The notes: generated from the sequence alone by a model not told the origin. A stretch of 64,000 nucleotides of DNA from Adineta vaga (GCA_021613535.1 CP075493.1:17050001-17114000), one strand, 5' to 3'; positions 22,327-35,671 are shown, counted from the first letter of the stretch. Program-made: numbers and translations.

Positions 22327-25300
22327 ATGTGGAATTTAAATCATTTTATCATAATTTTCCTTCTTTTTCTCATTTTCAACAATGAAGCATTAGGTAAGTC
22401 ATTTTACCGATCACTCATATTCATTATTCTCTTTACGAAAATTGTTTAACATAAATATTTTAGCTACTTCAACTAATCAACCAAACTTATCTACAACAGC
22501 AGTTTGGGATCGTAATGGAATCACGATTGCTAACCGTTCGATTGTTGGGGACTATCCTCGAGTTATTTTTGTCGATATCAACAATACAATCTATGTCACT
22601 AATCAAGGAAAGATATTGATATGGCATAACGATAGTATCAATCCAACAAAGATCATGCCAGTAAATTTTTCAAGTTCTATGGGTTTGTTTGTAACTTTAA
22701 ATGGTAATATTTATGTTAATGACGGTTTGTTCAGTGGTCAGGTGAAGAGATGGACACTAAAGACAAACACTTCTGATATTGTCATGAATGTGTATTCATC
22801 ATGTTATAGTCTATTTGTTGATATCAATGACAATTTGTATTGTTCAATACATATGTATAATCGAGTAGTGAAAAGAGACTTGACTAGTTCTTCTATGGAA
22901 ACGATCACGGTTGCTGGAACAGGTCGTCCAGGATATGAGTCTAATGAACTTGAGAACCCAAGAGGAATCTTCGTTGATACAAATTTCGATTTATATGTTG
23001 CTGACTGTTTCAATAATCGAGTTCAATTGTTTCAATTAGGTGAAACAAATGCTATCACAGTTGCAGGACAAGGATCGGTAGATTCAGCTCTTGTCTTGTA
23101 TTGTCCAAATGATATAATATTAGATTCTGACAAATATCTATGGATTTTAGAACAAACGAATTTTCGTATAGTCAGAGAAGGACCGTATGGTTTTCGTTGT
23201 ATAATTGGATGTTACAGACAAGGCTCCCAATCCAATAGATTGGATAGTTCGTTTACTTTTGGTATGAATGGTTTTGGTAACATATTCGTTGCTGATGTAG
23301 GAAATCATCGAGTTCAAAAATTTCAATTGATAAAAATCACTCCTGGTAGGTAGACGAAAAACAATAGCTGAATAAGGTCAATGATTTTACATTGAAAAAA
23401 CATTTTTCAGAAGTTCGGTTTCTTTTTTTAATGTTTTAGCTGTTCCATTTAATCAACCGCGATTTTGTCAAACAGCAACTTGGAATCGTTACGCAATCAC
23501 AATTGCTAACCAATCGATCGTTGGAAAAGATCCTACAGTTATGTTTGTCGATACAAAAAATACAATTTATGGCGCTAATTATGAAAAGAGCGAAATTTTA
23601 ATATGGCATAACGATAGTCTCACTCCGACAAAAATCATTTCAGGTAACTTTTCACATCCATCCTCTTTGTTCGTAACATTGAATGGTGATATTTATATTG
23701 ATGATGGTGATGTGGGTAATCAAGTAAAGAGATTGAAATCAAACACAAATACTTTTGATAATGTCATGAATGTGTATTCATCATGTTATGGTCTATTTGT
23801 CGATATCAATGACAACTTGTACTGTTCAATGTTGTATCATCATCAGGTGGTGAAAAGAGACTTGAATAGTCCTTCGATGGAAATGATCACGGTAGCTGGA
23901 ACTGGTACGAAAGGATTTAATTTTAGTGAACTTAATGGTCCACTTGGAATCTTTGTTGATATAAACTTGGACATATTTGTGGCAGATTGCTCGAATCATC
24001 GAATTCAGTTGTTTCAATCAGGTGAAAAAAATGCTAAAATAATTGTAGGATTTGACTTCGCACTATCATTAGTAAAGGATATTTCATTGAGTTATCCAAG
24101 CCATGTAATACTAGATTCTGACAAATATTTATTTATTGTGGATCGTGCGAATTCACGTATAGTTGGAGATGGACCACATGGTTTTCGATGTCTTGTTGGA
24201 TGTGATAAAGAAAGTATTCAATCCAATCAACTTAATTTGCTAACTACTGTTAGTTTTGATACTTTTGGTAACATGTTTGTTGTTAATCAAGTAATGAATC
24301 GATTCTTAAAATTTCAGTTCTTTGAAAATTCTTGTAGTAAGTAGATTTTATTATTAATAGAGTTTATCTCAAAACTTCCTCCTTGTTTAATAGCGTCTCC
24401 ATTCAATCAACCAAAATTTTGTGCAAAACCTGTTTGGGATCGAATTGGAAAGACTTTTACTACTGAAATCACACTTGGTATAAATCCTACTGCTATTTTT
24501 ATTAATGAAAAAAATTCAATTTACGCTATTAATCGAGAGAAGAAACAAATTTTAATTTGGCATAAAAATAGTACTGATCCATCAATGATCATTTCTACTG
24601 ATTTCTATAATATATCTTCGCTATTTGTTTCATTAAATGATGATATTTACATTGATAATGGAGTGAATGGTCGAGTAAAAAAGTGGATATCAAAAAGAAA
24701 TACATTTGTTAATGCGATGAATGTTTTCTCACCTTGTGTTAGTTTATTTGTCGATAGAAATGATTATTTATATTGTTCAATGTCTAATTTTCATCAAATT
24801 ATCAAAATATATATGCATGAACGTGCTATGACATGGATCGCCGTGGCTGGAACGGGTGAAGCAGGATTTACTTCTTTGGATCTTGATCACCCCTACGGCA
24901 TCTTTGTTGATTTAAAATTTGATTTATATGTGGCAGATTGTGGAAATAATCGAATCCAACGATATTTATCAGGAAATATAAATGGTATTACAGAAGTAGG
25001 AAGTACATCAGCACGACACACACTTGCACTTTCATGTCCAACTGAAGTTACACTCGATTATCAAGGATTTTTATTCATTGTCAATTCGAACAATCATCGT
25101 ATTCTTCGATCAGGATCCAATGGTATCCATTGTATTATTGGATGTCATCATAGTGGTTCCACATCCACTCAATTGTTATTTCCATTTAATATTGCTTTCG
25201 ATAGTTTTGGAAATCTATTTGCTGTAGATTCAGGAACTAATCGAATACTAAAGTTTCAATACTTAAAAAATTCTTGTGGTAAGTAAGACTATACACATGA

Positions 25301-27413
25301 ATTCAATACGGAGAAATCATAATAAGATTTATTTTGATTTCTGTTTCATAGATATGTCATCAATGATTAAATGGACAAATTTATCAACATTAACTAAAAA
25401 TAGTCCAATGTATTCTCAAGATTGTGATTGGCAAAGTTTTTATTATGACGCATTTCAAGTAAAAGTACCTGAAAATCGTTATTATACAATACGAAGTAAT
25501 GCTAAAATTGACACATATGGTTACCTATATGAGAATGAATTTGATCCACTTAATCCAACTGAAAATCTCCTACTAAAAGATGATGATGGTGGATATAATG
25601 GTCAATTCAAATTTGAAATTCCCCTCTATAATGATATGATATACATATTATTAGTGACTACATTTACTCCAATCACAGTTGGCGACATAGAAATTAATAT
25701 TTTCGGCTTGAAAAATGTTACTATCAAACGTCTTAGTAAGTAGATACATTATTTTATTGATTGTCAGTATGAGATCTGAAAAATATTCGAAGAGTAATGA
25801 ATAAACTTAAGATTAAAACGTTTTCATTGTAATTGAATAGCTACATCAGTAATTATTCAATCCACTTATTCATCTGAATTGACTACTAATAGTGCAAAAT
25901 ATTGTCGTGATTATAAAAAACCAAATTATTATTATGAAACATTAGAAATTAATGTTAAAAAGACAGGTTCATATGTTCTTTGGAGTAAAAGTGAAATCGA
26001 TACATATGGTTATCTTTATAAAGATGACTTTGATCCATTACAACCATTTGGTAATCTAATAACTCAACATAATGGAAAATGTAATCAAGGACAATTGAAA
26101 TTCTTTATTGACATCGAAGCAAATACAAAGTATATATTGGTTGTAACAACTTATTATTCAAATACAACAGGAAATTTTACTATTTTTATATCTGGTGAAA
26201 ATAATGTTACTGTTCAATATTTCGGTATGTATCTGATTCAATATCTTCGTACTTACATGAAAATAAATATTTTAGATTCAAAACAACGTAGTTGTTCTAT
26301 TGGAGATCGATGTCATTTCTATACGACAACTATTGGTTTACCTCTTGATGATATTTTACGTGGTGAAATTCAACCAAATGCAACATTATCTACTCAATTA
26401 GTTTCGATTCAAATAAGTGCTGGTCTAACAATCCTTATGTTCATTGGAGGATTAGTGAATAGTATTTTTTCTTATTTAACATTTAAAAATAGAGAAGTAC
26501 GACAAGTTGGATGTGGATTGTATCTTTATGCATCATCGATTACTTCTCTTCTAACAATTAGTATGTTTCTCGTCAATTTTTGGTTTGCAGTTCTCACTCA
26601 AATCAATGTATCGACAAGTTTTTCTATTCTTCATGGAGGTTGTATAATTATTGAACCTATTTTAAAACTCTTTCTCAACTGTGATACTTGGTTAAATGCT
26701 TGTATTGCTATCGAGCGGGCCATACAAGTTCTCAAAGGAATTCATTTTAACAGAAACAAGAGCAAACGTGTCGCTCGATGGATTATTTTCATTTTACCAT
26801 TTTGTATCATGGTGAGTCTTATTCACGAACCTTTGCATCGAAATATGTTTGAATATAAAACTGAAACTATCAAAGCTTATGTCAATAAAACTGAGAGTGA
26901 TTCAATAGATGTAATCAAATCAGAAAAGAATAAGAGATTAATAGAAACAATCTATCAAAGTACAACAGATCGACATGTATATGGTGTGTCATTCGTTATT
27001 CTTCTTCTGTTCAACAATACAATATTGCTATTCTATTTTTTCATCTTATTGTTCCATTTATTGCTAATTTATTTTCGGCTTTATTTATTATTTTTGGAGG
27101 TGCACGACAAAAATCAATAACAAAAACTGCTCAAACTTTTAAAGAACATGTTCATCAACAATTAAGTGAACATAAACAATTGATTATTAGTCCTATAGTA
27201 TTACTTCTTTTATCAATGCCTCGTCTAGTCATTTCAGCACTTCCTGGATGTATGAGAACATCACAAAACTTATGGGTGTATCTCACTGCTTATTTCTTGT
27301 CATTTACACCATCGATACTCATTTTTATGATCTTTGTTATACCTTCGAATCTCTACACGAAAATATTTATAAAATCTCTTACTTGCTGGCCACCTCGATC
27401 TCATCAATCTTGA
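22327..27413 (+). CDS. Chimeric receptor: signal peptide, three NHL modules, two PPC-like domains, 7TM; late frameshift
   Basis: Exons 22327-22393, 22464-23345, 23440-24336, 24394-25278, 25352-25735, 25841-26224 and 26276 onward are all in phase. The leader MWNLNHFIIIFLLFLIFNNE is a signal peptide. Three consecutive modules of ~295 residues carry NHL repeats (IFVDTNFDLYVADCFNNRVQ). Two related beta-rich domains (DTYGYLYENEFDPLNPTENL; DTYGYLYKDDFDPLQPFGNL) resemble pre-peptidase C-terminal domains. A rhodopsin-like 7TM region follows, with an ERA motif in place of DRY after TM3. Near 26975 the frame must shift to reach TM5-TM7 (YSSSVQQYNIAILFF ... SMPRLVISALPG), which ends at 27413. The frameshift may be real decay or a base error. 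Confidence 0.7.
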
Positions 27414-27539
27414 GGATTATGGAAGAGACGCACTACTCTCACCCACAATAAAGTTTCAATGACGTGTTTTATTTCAAAACTTTTTCCTATTTAAACGTAG
27501 AGGTTTTTTATGTGTGATCTCGCGCAGTGGAGTAGTGTC

Positions 27540-28262
27540 AAACATTTAATTAATAAAAACTTTTCCACCACCTGCTTTTCGTCTAACACATTGATTAAAA
27601 CTAACATGCTCACATTATTGTCGAAAACGCCAACATCTCTGATCCGCCCAACCATTATAAACACATTCTTCACTCAAATACTTTCCATTATAAACAGCTG
27701 CATCACGAAAAGCTGGTTGTACCTGAATCAATGGATGATCATGTGGAATATTCCTTTGTTATTTATTGAAAATAATTTATTCATATTCGATTGCCAAGCA
27801 ATTGAAATCAAAGATGCTTGCCGAGAATATGCTATAAAATCAACTGACATTGTTGGTGATGCACGTTATGCCCAAAGATCATAATAAAAATCTGTTTGAG
27901 ATAAAATTATTGATTGTAAAGTTTGGCGATGAAACTTTATACTTAAATATAATTTTCATCGTTGATTTCCTACAGTATAAATATCAACATGTTTGGAATC
28001 ATTTAATGCCCATTGTTGAAGAAATCTTAATGTACCATCTTGAGAATCTGATTCACCTAGATAAATTTTATAATTTCCGAATGAACTTCCCATAGAAAGA
28101 ATATTATTTTGAAAATGAACAAGATCTTTTTCGACATTTCGACAACAAGCTGTTATGATTAACGTCAAATATGTTAAATTAACTTTATCAATGGTTATTA
28201 TTGGTGAAGGAATTAATTGATCATTTGATGATGTTTGATTATATTCCCAAAATGCTTTCGAT
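27540..28262 (-). pseudogene. CAP59-like glycosyltransferase, decayed
   Basis: The minus-strand exon from ~28262 to 27956 reads ITACCRNVEKDLVHFQNNIL and GSSFGNYKIYLGESDSQDGT, the nucleotide-sugar-binding start of a CAP59/CMT1-type mannosyltransferase-like domain. A later part at ~27760-27545 reads HDHPLIQVQPAFRDAAVYNG and EHVSFNQCVRRKAGGGKVFI, the typical C-terminal block. In-frame stops lie near 27950, 27610 and 27545 and the middle is garbled. Such enzymes add sugars in the Golgi or to surface glycans. No start or signal anchor is seen. The stretch 28263-28670 holds nothing recognised. Confidence 0.55.
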
Positions 28263-28670
28263 ATTATAATGGAGACACTTGAATAAGTCGATTATATATC
28301 TACGAATTATCATAATAATTAAGATCATAAACATTATCATTGATATCATACAATAATTCCTTACAATTTTTATTCGATAATTTAGTCGAGAAAATCTCAT
28401 TTTATTATTTAACCTATATTTTATTCTCGTACTTGATCAATTGAAATATGCAACGAACATATTATTTTATCTTAACATCGAATATAAAAACTGTCATAAA
28501 ACTTTCACCGATGTACTTTTTTTTCTTCTCTTATTTGCACGATTCATTGATTCATATACGTTCTCTTTCTTTCACACGTGATAGAAAATAAGTAACTAAC
28601 TACACCGAAGACTATTTTCATTAAATATTTATTTTACACTCTAACGATCGATCAGATACATCTTGTGGGT

Positions 28671-28705
28671 GTGGGTGTTAGTATTAAATCTATCTAATAC
28701 CCACT
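28671..28705. repeat. Telomere-like hairpin element (copy H), short
   Basis: TCTTGTGGGTGTGGGTGTTA, a short spacer, then TAATACCCACT. It sits at the same position relative to the aerolysin-type gene as copy E does to its truncated duplicate. Confidence 0.6.
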
Positions 28706-29065
28706 ATAAATATTATTTTGACTACTTTAGCTTTTTTGATTTTTTAGTTGCAATATTTTAAGCAGCTTCAAATTAAATAGTTTGTGCTCGTATTCATCAA
28801 ATGAAACTATTTTCGTTAAATTTTTTATTTGTTAATAAACTCATTGTTATAAGAACCACAATTTAAAGAAAACAATGTAGAGATATGAATACATTGCAAT
28901 TTCCTTATCCACTCAAAATAGAAAGTAGTTATTAAAATTATTCTAAGAGAAAGCATTGAATAAAAAAATAGGTTATTTTTAGGTTCTCATGCAAATAATA
29001 CACTATTTCGTACAACTAGTAGAGATAAATAATATTATAAATAAAGAAAATAGATTTGTTCGTCT

Positions 29066-32000
29066 CTATCCACTAATAACTTTAGTATTTCCATCTGGTG
29101 ATGACGTTATTGGTTTTGCAACTCCAAAAACAACATTAGCGTTACTGGCCATAACTCCTCTGTATGTACCGACTTGATTGTCTCTTGTATCTTCTGTACC
29201 ATCAGAATATTTAATAGTTAGATGAGATGTAAACGGAACTTCAACTGTTCCTTCTATAACAAACATTGATGCATCCATGGTCGAATTCGCTGGTACAACC
29301 ACTTCTAATGCATATTGGTTTGATTTTTCTTCAGTTGTTTGTGAGCCGTATGAAAATCCTACTGTGATACTTGCACTAACTTTCACTGTGCCTTCAGCAA
29401 GTATGGGAATTCCACATTTCAGTGTGGTCTCTACACCAACCTAAAATGGAAAGTATATAGTAATAAAAAGAAAAAATGTTCATGAACTTTGGATAATGCT
29501 ATCAGTTCTCATAAGGCATACGCTTGATGCATATATTTTAGTTTTTTATTCACTAGTTTAAAATTTCTACAAATATTCTAGCGACTTGTGTGGATTATAA
29601 TCTCAAAGGAAATGCTCATAATATAATAAATTATTTGGTCAAATATATGTTGTAATATATGAGAAGGAATTAAATACGGTACGAAAATATAAAGTTAACT
29701 GTAAGAACTCAGAAAATTTCTCTATGAGACATTTCAATCACTCGATCTAATCGAATAAGGATCTGGTTATCTAGCAATATCAGTCTAAAAAAACATTAGA
29801 AACTATTGGAAATATCGTCGATATGTATTATAAATGTGTGTGTGTGCGATGACTCTTCAATCGTTCATTATACCAATTAAATTCTATACTTTGATATAAT
29901 TGAGAAAAATTCTTTTAGTCTCTGAAGATTTCACTTACTGACAGTTCAGCTGAGAAAGTAAACGATTGAGTACGACTAGTTGTATAGGTAAATGCATAAG
30001 TTTGCTTTTGATTTAGTGGCGAATAATTTGTCAATACTGTGTTGAACACTGTTCGTGGAGTACCAGATTGTGTTATTTGAGCATTAGTTAAATCGTAAAC
30101 TACAGATGAAACAGTGTATTGTTGTTCTTCTTGAGTCCAATAAAATCTGATTTGATTGAGATAATTGCCAGATCTTCCACTTATATATGATAGGACATAA
30201 CCTGGATACTGTTCAACAAAATCCTTATTTGATGCGGCAGCACCACATCGAGGGCTTTTTCTTCCTTTGTTGGTAGTGAACATTAAGCCGCTCACAGCAG
30301 TGCCGACACTTCCTTCCACTTTTACAATCCGTTCATCGGCATCTATACTAAATTTACATTCGGATCCCCCAGTACCACCATGTTGCGATGCTTGACGTAT
30401 TATTCCACTAGCTGCTCCATAATTTATTTGAATAGCATCGATACTACTACCAGCTTTTATTATTATTAGTCTGGGAGTATATACTGCATCATAGCCAATC
30501 TCATCTATATCATTAAATGCATTGTCTGTATTGAAACCATGTGGATCACCTTTCAGTAGGTCCTTTAGCACTAAAATAAAAACAAATACAATAAACATAT
30601 TACGTATCGCTAATTATTACATTCATTTCTTATTTGTCATCTTTTATACAATATTAATTAAATATCAGATGATTATTAATAAGTACTAGTGAAAAATAAA
30701 ATTCATTCAGACTTACTTTGTGAACTATCACAGTATCCAGTCATGACACCAACTTCAGGGGTATCAGCTAATGCTGTTGTTAGTAAAAAGCATTTCTTTG
30801 CATTCTTAGCAGCACTTGCTGTATAATAGTTCCATACTTTGCAACTAGACATTTTGTCACATTCGCGCATACATGCTTCAGGGGATGCCTTGTCAACACC
30901 AGCATAACCATCCATCACTATTCCTCCTACAGTATTCATATTGCTCTTCATTTTTTTGCACGGTTGTTTAACAATATTTTCTAGAAACACAAACATAAAT
31001 AATTAAGATTCATTTTAAATTATTAACATTACTTAATACAAATATATTTTATGAACTATTAGAATAGGTATGGAAAAATAAATAGTTGAGATCCGTATTT
31101 TGATTAGAACTCATTTTTCTTTTCCATACAATTTTAGCTACTGACGACGAAAAACTACTTTTAAGAGTAAGATATGCTGATTTAGAAAGACGATGTTTGA
31201 AATCTTAATGACCAGAGTGCAAAGCGAATTCGTCTATCTGAAACACAGTTTTCATGTAACTACTATTATTGCTTACCAGGTTGTTTTTTTGCGTAGACAG
31301 AGAAGCCTTTTTGGTAATTTAGTGAAGGTTGACCACCATTGCACTCATGAAGATAACAATTTCCATTACTATTATCTATATCGAATGAATCGCAGCCTGC
31401 TTTTACATCACAAGCAGCTTTGCACCTAGCAAGACCCAGAGGGCCAGAACTGACTGTAAGAGGACACCTACTTCCATAAATATTGAAATCAGTCGCAATT
31501 AGCATGTAGTTGTCCGCTGAAGTAGTTACTAGAATAAAATGGATAATTAAAATTTAAAATCAATTGTATATGTACATGCAGGAAAAACAAGATTGCATTC
31601 TTCAGAATGGTGCTTCACATCGGGTATTTTGGATATGTGAAACTGCTGATATATATATGCACAACAGTGTGTAAAATATACCTTTAGTTTTTAAGCATAT
31701 ATACCTACGGCTTGCTTCGAAGCTGGAACATTATCGTCATCGTTCTCGTCTTGAGGGTGAGGATGAGGAGTGAAGGTGGAGATTAGTTCTACTACGTGAG
31801 AAATATCACATCTCCATCGTCCGTCTCCAAAAAAACCATCTACACTCACACCCACACCCATACCCTCAAATCGTTTTCATAAGATTTCTCTTACCTGTAG
31901 TAGTAGTAGTAGTAGTAGTCTTGTAGTATGCTTTTCTATTACTGCTTGGAGAAATATTCGGATATTCTGACGAACATTTCAGAAGATCACATCGAGTCGG

Positions 32001-32869
32001 ACTAACACTGTAGTTTATTCCATTACAATCAGTTGTTGACGAACACTTTTCTTTGCAAGCATCAACTGATAGTATATTGGTTATACCCCAAACAACAGAA
32101 GGACAAACTGCCAAACCAGACTCTGATAACGTCTTCCAACTATCACCTACAAATCAACAAAACAAGATCAAATAGAAATGTATATTATAAGTATTGCTGA
32201 AGTGTTGCATATGGAAGAGTAGACAATAGAATGTTATCGCCTCCTTTAACATGACTACATTGTCCGTATGATAATATCCGCACCGACACCCTCAACTGAA
32301 CTAGAACTTGTCACCCGTTGGAAACTAGTGAATCTTTGTATTGCTTTTTTTTCTCCAAATAACCCTTTCCTCCAGAGATCAATAGAATCAATCCTCAAAT
32401 AGTGCGTTTCTTATAGGTGATGATAAACTGTATTTGCGGGTTTGTTATTGCTCGGAAATTTGTGCCGGTGTGGAAAAATAATTTACTAGATCCAAGTCTG
32501 CATGGGTTATATTCATCGAAGATGCTAACTCAAGGAGGAAAAAGCGAAACTTCATATTTTAAATACTTCATTTCACGTCATCGATTCTTTGGATGAAAAA
32601 GGAAATGATCAATTTGAATGGAAAAACTTACCTGAAGAAGCACGCTCTTGCAATAATGTGCGAACTTCCTCGTTACTGTCTTCATCTTCAAGTGTCTGTT
32701 CTAGAACATGTCGCAATAACATATTTCTCTGCTTATTGTTGCCATACTTGTAACGATCACCTTGCCGACGTAGTGCTTCGATATAAGAGTCGTCTGTTGC
32801 AACTGACGAATGTTTCGCTAAAATTGCAACGAACACCATAATCACTATCACTATAGTGGATGAATGCAT
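29066..32869 (-). CDS. Secreted PAN-jacalin-aerolysin-type pore-forming protein homolog
   Basis: Six exons (32869-32632, 32146-31895, 31528-31277, 30980-30717, 30570-29939, 29440-29066) are phase-consistent and give 670 residues. In order: a signal peptide; a charged pro-like region; three cysteine-paired PAN/apple-like domains separated by a poly-Thr linker; a jacalin-type beta-prism lectin domain (QHGGTGGSE); and an aerolysin-type beta-pore domain with alternating Ser/Thr strands. Natterin- and Dln1-like animal proteins share the lectin-plus-aerolysin pairing, where the lectin binds glycans and the second domain forms an oligomeric pore. Function here (defence, digestion or other) is inferred. 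No lesion is seen. Introns are 146-498 bp, long for this window, and one holds a telomere-like hairpin. A truncated copy is at 20604. Confidence 0.8.
31751..31868. repeat. Telomere-like hairpin element (copy I), intronic
   Basis: Left arm CTTGAGGGTGAGGATGAGG, a spacer of about 70 bp, right arm CACTCACACCCACACCCATA then CCCTCAA. The longest spacer of the set; it lies in intron 2 of the aerolysin-type gene. Confidence 0.7.
32281..32294. repeat. Partial right-arm telomere-like motif
   Basis: CACCGACACCCTCA, matching the hairpin right end, in intron 1 of the aerolysin-type gene with no clear left arm. Confidence 0.3.
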
Positions 32870-33073
32870 TTGGTTGTTATTTTGGGTGAGGATATAAGAT
32901 AATGCGTCGATTGGTAGAATATCGTTAAATTTATACAATCGGTAAGTAAAGGTGCTCTTTCAACCATACCACGATGTTGTTTCAAAGGAAAGAAAAAGTA
33001 TTGCTAATTAAAATGCGCTGTCTATTCAACCAGAACTCGGTGTTGTTTCGCAAGATTAGAAAAAGGATATTTG

Positions 33074-33140
33074 TTGGGGTGGGTGTGGGTTTGGGTGTGA
33101 GGGTTTGATCGATGCAGTACCCACACCCACACCCTCAAGA
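33074..33140. repeat. Telomere-like hairpin element (copy K)
   Basis: TTGGGGTGGGTGTGGGTTTG and more G-rich repeat, spacer TTTGATCGATGCAGTA, then CCCACACCCACACCCTCAAG. It lies between the aerolysin-type gene and the broken transporter. Confidence 0.85.
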
Positions 33141-33328
33141 TCCTCGCTGAGATCCACATTAGAGCTGAGCATATAATAGAACACACGCCTTGTCCTGCAG
33201 ATAAGGGTTTCAGTTTTAATCCTGTCTTATCCGCTTCACAGGACGAGTGGGTCAGAGCAGTAGGCAGGGCAGGAGGAAAAAGTTTGTCCTTTGCTCACCT
33301 CTGACCAACATCCATTCCATGATAATAC

Positions 33329-34573
33329 TTACTTAATTTGTCTCATTTTTGTTCTGAATTTTATCAGTTGAATTTGGATGATTATGGCATTTGCGATCAA
33401 ACATAATAGTGAGCAAAGTGTCCTTTCGAGCAACTGTCCTAAACCCATTTGCACATCAATCTCATTCATACCTTCAAGAAAAAAATTAAACTTAAAAGAT
33501 ATCATTAGATCATCTGTGTTCGTTATTTGATTATTTTTTGATACTGATGAATTGTTTTCAAATTCACTTGTATCCAATGGATCTTCCCAACATATTAAAT
33601 CACTATCATCTAGTTGTATATCGAGTTCATTACTTGAAGATAAAATATTATCTGATAACCGTTGATTGGTCACAAAAAGACATCTATAAAAGAGGAAAAA
33701 AAGAATATTATTTTAAAAGAAAGAATCAATGTATTTACATATTCAGAATTAATGGAATGAGGGAAAGTCCAGCAGCTAATAGAAAAGTTAAATATGGTAG
33801 ATCGATAACAGTTAATGCATAGATCCAATTGAAAAATGCACTACCTAATATAGAACAACTTGTATATATAATTGCAATCAATGTAAATACTGTGCTAAAT
33901 TCATTTGGTTTTAACCATTCTGACATCATTGACCATGTTAATGAACTTTGATAATCTACAAATGGTACAATCAATAAGGTGATATATAATTGCCAATTTG
34001 TGTCGATAACCAATTGAAAGGAATGTCAAGTAAATACCAAAGTAAAATCGACCAAATCGCAGTATATGCCAATGAATAGAAAACATAGGAGAAAATAGTT
34101 AATAGAAGATTAATTGATTTCTTTTTCGATCGACCATAAAAACAATCCTTCAATTTCATTTTTGAACAACAACATGAATCTTTTATTTAAATATCATTAT
34201 ATAATTCTATCGATGATATTAATGGTGAATTAATTCTATTATAAGTATAGAATGTTGAGAAGAATATTTGAAAAAGAAAATAACAATAAATATTGATAAT
34301 AATTGTAATATAATTGAAAAGAAAAGTAAATCAGTAAAACTACGTCAAGTAATATAATAACCAATAATAAAATTTCTTATGAAGAGTTCCATCAGCACCA
34401 GTTAAATTAAGAATAAAAGCTGTAATATACCAACAATAAGTTTTTAATTGAAAATAAATAATCAATAACGAAATAAAAAGTTGAATCGATATACCAATCA
34501 TTGGTAAAATCAAAACAAATCTTCGACCTAATTTTGTCACATATAAACCTAATAAACAAGTCATAATAATCAT
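33329..34573 (-). pseudogene. SLC46-like (folate/heme carrier type) MFS transporter, decayed
   Basis: Minus-strand frames give MFS transmembrane segments in order: LLGLYVTKLGRRFVLILPMI with the loop motif GRR, QLFISLLIIYF, INLLLTIFSYVFYSLAYTAI, then PFVDYQSSLTWSMMSEWLKP and FFNWIYALTVIDLPYLTFLL. A soluble acidic tail follows through a possible intron near 33685. The pattern best fits the SLC46 proton-coupled carrier group, though another MFS branch is possible. The region between 34340 and 34160 is full of stops, a frameshift occurs near 34010, and the N-terminal membrane helices are missing before 34573. It is therefore not functional. Confidence 0.55.
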
Positions 34574-34841
34574 TGGTATACTCTACTATCGTTTATGTTA
34601 TCTAGTCAATGAAATAGGTGATTCCTCCTTTCCTTCATATGTATGCGAAGAAAAACTATCTACACAACACACACACGCAATATGAACAGAAGACAAACGT
34701 TCATTTTCTTGTCCTTTTTTTCTCGGCTTTTAGATAAGTTCTGTTACCAAAAGACAAAAAATTTCAAGATACTAGTGAACTGTATATCCTATGTGGTGTC
34801 GCTAATTTCTAATAGAAATTCAATTCTATTTCGAGAATACA

Positions 34842-35598
34842 ATGGGAAAATTAGATGGAAAAATAGCATTGATTACTGGTGGATCAGAAGGAATTGGTTT
34901 TGCAACAGCACAAAGTTTTATTATAGAAGGCGTTGAACATGTTTTTATTACGGGACGACGAAAACAAAAACTTGATGAAGCAGTGAAAAAAATTGGATCA
35001 AATAAAATAACAGCTACACAAGGTGATGCATCAAATATGGATCATCTCGATAAATTATTTGAGATTATTCGTAAGGAAAAAGGTCGTTTAGATATTATTT
35101 TTGCAAATGCAGCAAGTTGTTCATTTGCATTTTTTGGTACAATTTCAGAAAAACATTTTGATAATGGAATTTAATACGAATGTTAAAGGAGTTTTCTTTA
35201 CAGTTCAAAAAGCATTACCACTTTTAGTTGATGGAGCTTCTGTTATTCTTAATGGATCAAATTCTCCAAATAAAGGTGATCCTGAATTAACTGTTTATTG
35301 TGCAACAAAAGCTGCTTTACGTTCTTTTGCTCGTTGTATGACTGTGGATTTAAAAGAACGAAAAATTCGAGTTAATACATTAAGTCCAGGTGCAATTGAT
35401 ACACCTCTTTTAAGAACAATGGGTGGAAATGAACAAGAAATAGAAAAGAATCTTTTCATGTGGCAAGCAGCAACACCAATGAATCGTCTTGGAACACCTG
35501 ATGAAGTTGCTAAAGCTGTCGTTTTTCTCGCCTCAGATGATAGTAGTTATATTACTGGTATTGAATTATTTGTCGATGGAGGCTTATCACAAATTTAA
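34842..35598 (+). pseudogene. Short-chain dehydrogenase/reductase with one frameshift
   Basis: Two overlapping frames make one intronless classical SDR of about 250 residues. It has the cofactor motif TGGSEGIG (~14-21), the NAA motif (~88), the active-site YCATK (~160) and the C-terminal SDDSSYITGIELFVDGG. The frame changes once near 35163, where one extra A (GATAATGG) separates EKHFD from the expected continuation; otherwise every landmark is intact. SDRs oxidise or reduce alcohols/ketones with NAD(P)(H). Absence of introns and bacterial-looking sequence raise the possibility of horizontal acquisition, which bdelloids are known for, but this is untested. Confidence 0.8.
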
Positions 35599-35671
35599 TT
35601 TATCTCTCTTAAACGTATAATAGAATTCGATGTCATTTATTTATCTTTATTAAAATAAAAACATATTCATA

